A DNA stretch of 64,000 nucleotides from Bariatricus massiliensis (GTDB lineage Bacteria > Bacillota > Clostridia > Lachnospirales > Lachnospiraceae): the NCBI RefSeq assembly GCF_900086725.1, contig NZ_LT574838.1:1698571-1762570 (forward strand). The letters are read 5' to 3'. The translations under genes were made by a program, and so were the position numbers. The first letter of the stretch is position 1. Every line of letters begins with the position of its first letter. Shown here piece after piece: positions 62,587-64,000 of the stretch. Under the pieces are notes generated by a model. The model was not told where the DNA came from and searched no databases. It saw only the letters and a list, made by a program, of their open reading frames with translations.

Positions 62587-63240
62587 TCAGCTTTTTAACA
62601 CTTCCGTCACAGAATTATACAACATAACCATAAATGTGCTTAATAGTATACCTCCTACAATATCTGTCAACCAATGTACACCTGACACCAGTCTTCCTAT
62701 CACCATAAATATTGTAAATAATGATATAATGACAGTTACTATGGTTTTCACTACAGGTTTGTTAATTCGTTTTCTCAACTGCATAATGGCCGTCGGCATC
62801 ACGCATAACACGAGTAATGTTGTTGACGAAGGATAAGAAGCCTCTAATTTTCCCTCAATAAGAATAGGTCTATAGTTGATTACAAACACTTCAAATAAAA
62901 TATAACACGCCATAACAAGAATATAAAACACACCTAAAATGAGAATGTCAGAATCCACTTTAATGAGACTTCTTCGCTTCACAAGCTGAACCAATCCGAG
63001 TAAACCAAAACCTAATACAAATATGACCGGAACAAGTCCCAGCCAATCTGTAACATCATAAAGCCACATATGAACACCGGTTAAATCATGAAAGGCTTTG
63101 TTCAATGCTGCAAATCCTACTAAAGATTTTTGTGGACCGATAGCCTGCAGGTCAATCTTAGTGACTGCAAGGGTCCATAATAAAAACGCAATTAACAACG
63201 TCAATGTGATACACAAATTTGTTTTCTTGTACTTATTCAT
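62587..63240 (-). CDS. PAP2-family membrane phosphatase
   Basis: 217 residues, about six membrane segments. The phosphatase motifs are degenerate but traceable as SYPSSTTLL and GRLVSGVHWLTDIVGG (motifs 2 and 3, including the catalytic His). A lipid phosphate or undecaprenyl-pyrophosphate phosphatase role is possible. ATG 63240 with GAGGAAG upstream is preferred over a start 93 bp earlier. Confidence 0.85.
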   Translation of the reverse strand: MNKYKKTNLCITLTLLIAFLLWTLAVTKIDLQAIGPQKSLVGFAALNKAFHDLTGVHMWLYDVTDWLGLVPVIFVLGFGLLGLVQLVKRRSLIKVDSDILILGVFYILVMACYILFEVFVINYRPILIEGKLEASYPSSTTLLVLCVMPTAIMQLRKRINKPVVKTIVTVIISLFTIFMVIGRLVSGVHWLTDIVGGILLSTFMVMLYNSVTEVLKS

Positions 63241-63352
63241 CTTAATACTTCCTCTTTTCGTTTTGATATTTGGCTGTCTGCCTGAAAACATCCTAACGAA
63301 ATCCATGAAAATATTAAAGAATTGGATTGTCACATCAACGATACGCTTCGTG

Positions 63353-63858
63353 TCATGCCCATTTTATGAGCATTATTGACTTAATAATCAAAAATAAGAA
63401 TGTAAATCCAGCGGCATATGGTTCTGTGCTCATTATAAAAAACATAGTAAGCATAGCACTAAGTAAAAGGGATATCTTTGACTTATTTTGCAGCCAAATA
63501 CGATTATTGTAATTCTGCAATGCCAATGTAAGAAATCCCAAAAGTACAATAGCAATCAATCCTATTATATAAGGAACTTTAATATAAGTTTCGCACTCTG
63601 TAAAGTTTATCAGAGACACTTGATCGATTATGCCATCCCTTTTCTGACCAAAAAAGGGAAAAAAGAAAAACATGATCAAGCTGCAATCCAATGTGCCAAA
63701 AACAATATCTTTTAATTTATGAACCTTACTCTTAAGTTCCGTTTCAGCAGCATCTAGTATTTCTTCACTCGAAAGTAAGTCATCCAATGAGACTAAAAAA
63801 AATTTTGATATAGCCCTTAATGAATCAATATTGGGATAACCTTTCCCCGTTTCCCTTA
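63353..63858 (-). pseudogene. XRE-family membrane regulator truncated at its 5' end by a mobile element
   Basis: The intact 3' part (from MDDLLSSEE) encodes three or four membrane helices. In frame upstream, ETGKGYPNIDSLRAISKFFL then VSLDDLLSSEE can be read to about 63855, which is the end of an XRE helix-turn-helix domain (normally WETGKxxP). The usual first 35-40 residues are absent: a stop codon follows immediately and unrelated sequence begins. Next to it lies the end of a large serine recombinase, so the gene was probably cut by insertion of that element. Confidence 0.7.
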
Positions 63859-63890
63859 GTTAAAGATATTGTTGGGTATCTCAAGATGTG
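63850..63890. other. Candidate attachment-site junction of the mobile element
   Basis: The XRE coding similarity stops at about 63855 and the recombinase stop codon is at 63891-63893, leaving about 35 bp. Large serine recombinases of the Tn4451/Tn5397 kind insert at a 2-bp core next to their own gene. The minus strand reads AAGGGAAACGGGG where an intact gene would be expected to read TGGGAAACGGG, putting the crossover near the GG/GA dinucleotide. Confidence 0.5.
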
Positions 63891-64000
63891 TCATTCGATT
63901 TTGCCGATAAAGCGGTAGAAGATTTCCACTTCCTGTTCCCGGCTTCCGTCCTCACTTTTGACCGCTTCATGGACAAGGATTTTTTCAATCAGCGTATTCA
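63891..64000 (-). CDS. Large serine recombinase, C-terminal end (runs off the window)
   Basis: Only the last 35 codons are visible: NTLIEKILVHEAVKSEDGSR then EQEVEIFYRFIGKIE and TGA. This matches the C-terminal DUF4368-type tail of TndX/TnpX-like transposon recombinases (EKI-VHE, QEVEIYYRxIGK). The full gene and the mobile element extend to the right of the window. Confidence 0.72.
   Translation of the reverse strand, partial: NTLIEKILVHEAVKSEDGSREQEVEIFYRFIGKIE

Overview
The window looks like the chromosome of an anaerobic gut Firmicute, most likely Lachnospiraceae (Clostridium cluster XIVa). The reasons are AGGAGG-type ribosome binding sites, frequent TTG/GTG starts, class C sortase pili, SipW/TasA-like proteins, a YbhJ-type aconitase homologue, and a backbone of middling GC broken by AT-rich accessory blocks. 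Species assignment is inference. No rRNA, tRNA or CRISPR array was seen.

Layout. (1) 1-17.7 kb is mostly housekeeping: the 5' part of glgB, a large TPR/AAA protein with a hypervariable acidic repeat, a 1.2-kb AT-rich non-coding stretch, bioY behind a BirA-type operator, a PurF homologue lacking the catalytic Cys, TetR + DUF4180, an ECF sigma factor with a beta-propeller membrane partner, a CdaR-type regulator with a YbhJ-like hydratase, pgi, and a Na/phosphate cotransporter. (2) 17.7-36.7 kb is a minus-strand surface-fibre island: BTAD regulator, two WQG proteins, vWA tip adhesin, LPGTG major pilin, two class C sortases, an accessory pilin-like protein, two SipW-type TasA-like proteins, two further surface proteins, SipW, a second BTAD regulator, two more WQG proteins and an NlpC/P60 hydrolase. 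(3) 36.8-41.8 kb is a plus-strand transglutaminase-like lipoprotein and a compact type IV pilus-like operon ending in pilT. (4) 41.87-46.66 kb is an AT-rich lantibiotic-resistance cassette (LanF-E-G type ABC transporter plus response regulator and kinase) bounded by a 29-bp perfect inverted repeat. (5) 46.7-51.8 kb is a peptide-use locus (pepT, YfcC-type carrier, pepV) with a divergent XRE regulator. (6) 51.8-55.3 kb holds a LuxR/MalT-type regulator, a patatin and a fifth WQG protein. (7) 55.4-63.8 kb is a run of small AT-rich minus-strand accessory genes. (8) The right edge shows an XRE membrane regulator truncated next to the C-terminus of a large serine recombinase, that is, the boundary of a mobile element.

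The main candidate for an undescribed system is a family of five small cytoplasmic proteins sharing an Nx(T/E)WQG core, at 19.8, 20.0, 34.4, 35.0 and 51.9 kb. Four of them bracket the surface-fibre operon and sit directly downstream of BTAD regulators whose C-termini resemble degenerate GGDEF domains (SGSQY and SPSQF in place of GGDEF). The fifth follows a patatin under a LuxR/MalT-type regulator. I infer a regulator-plus-adaptor system controlling a combined sortase pilus and SipW/TasA-like fibre. The function of the WQG proteins is unknown to me.
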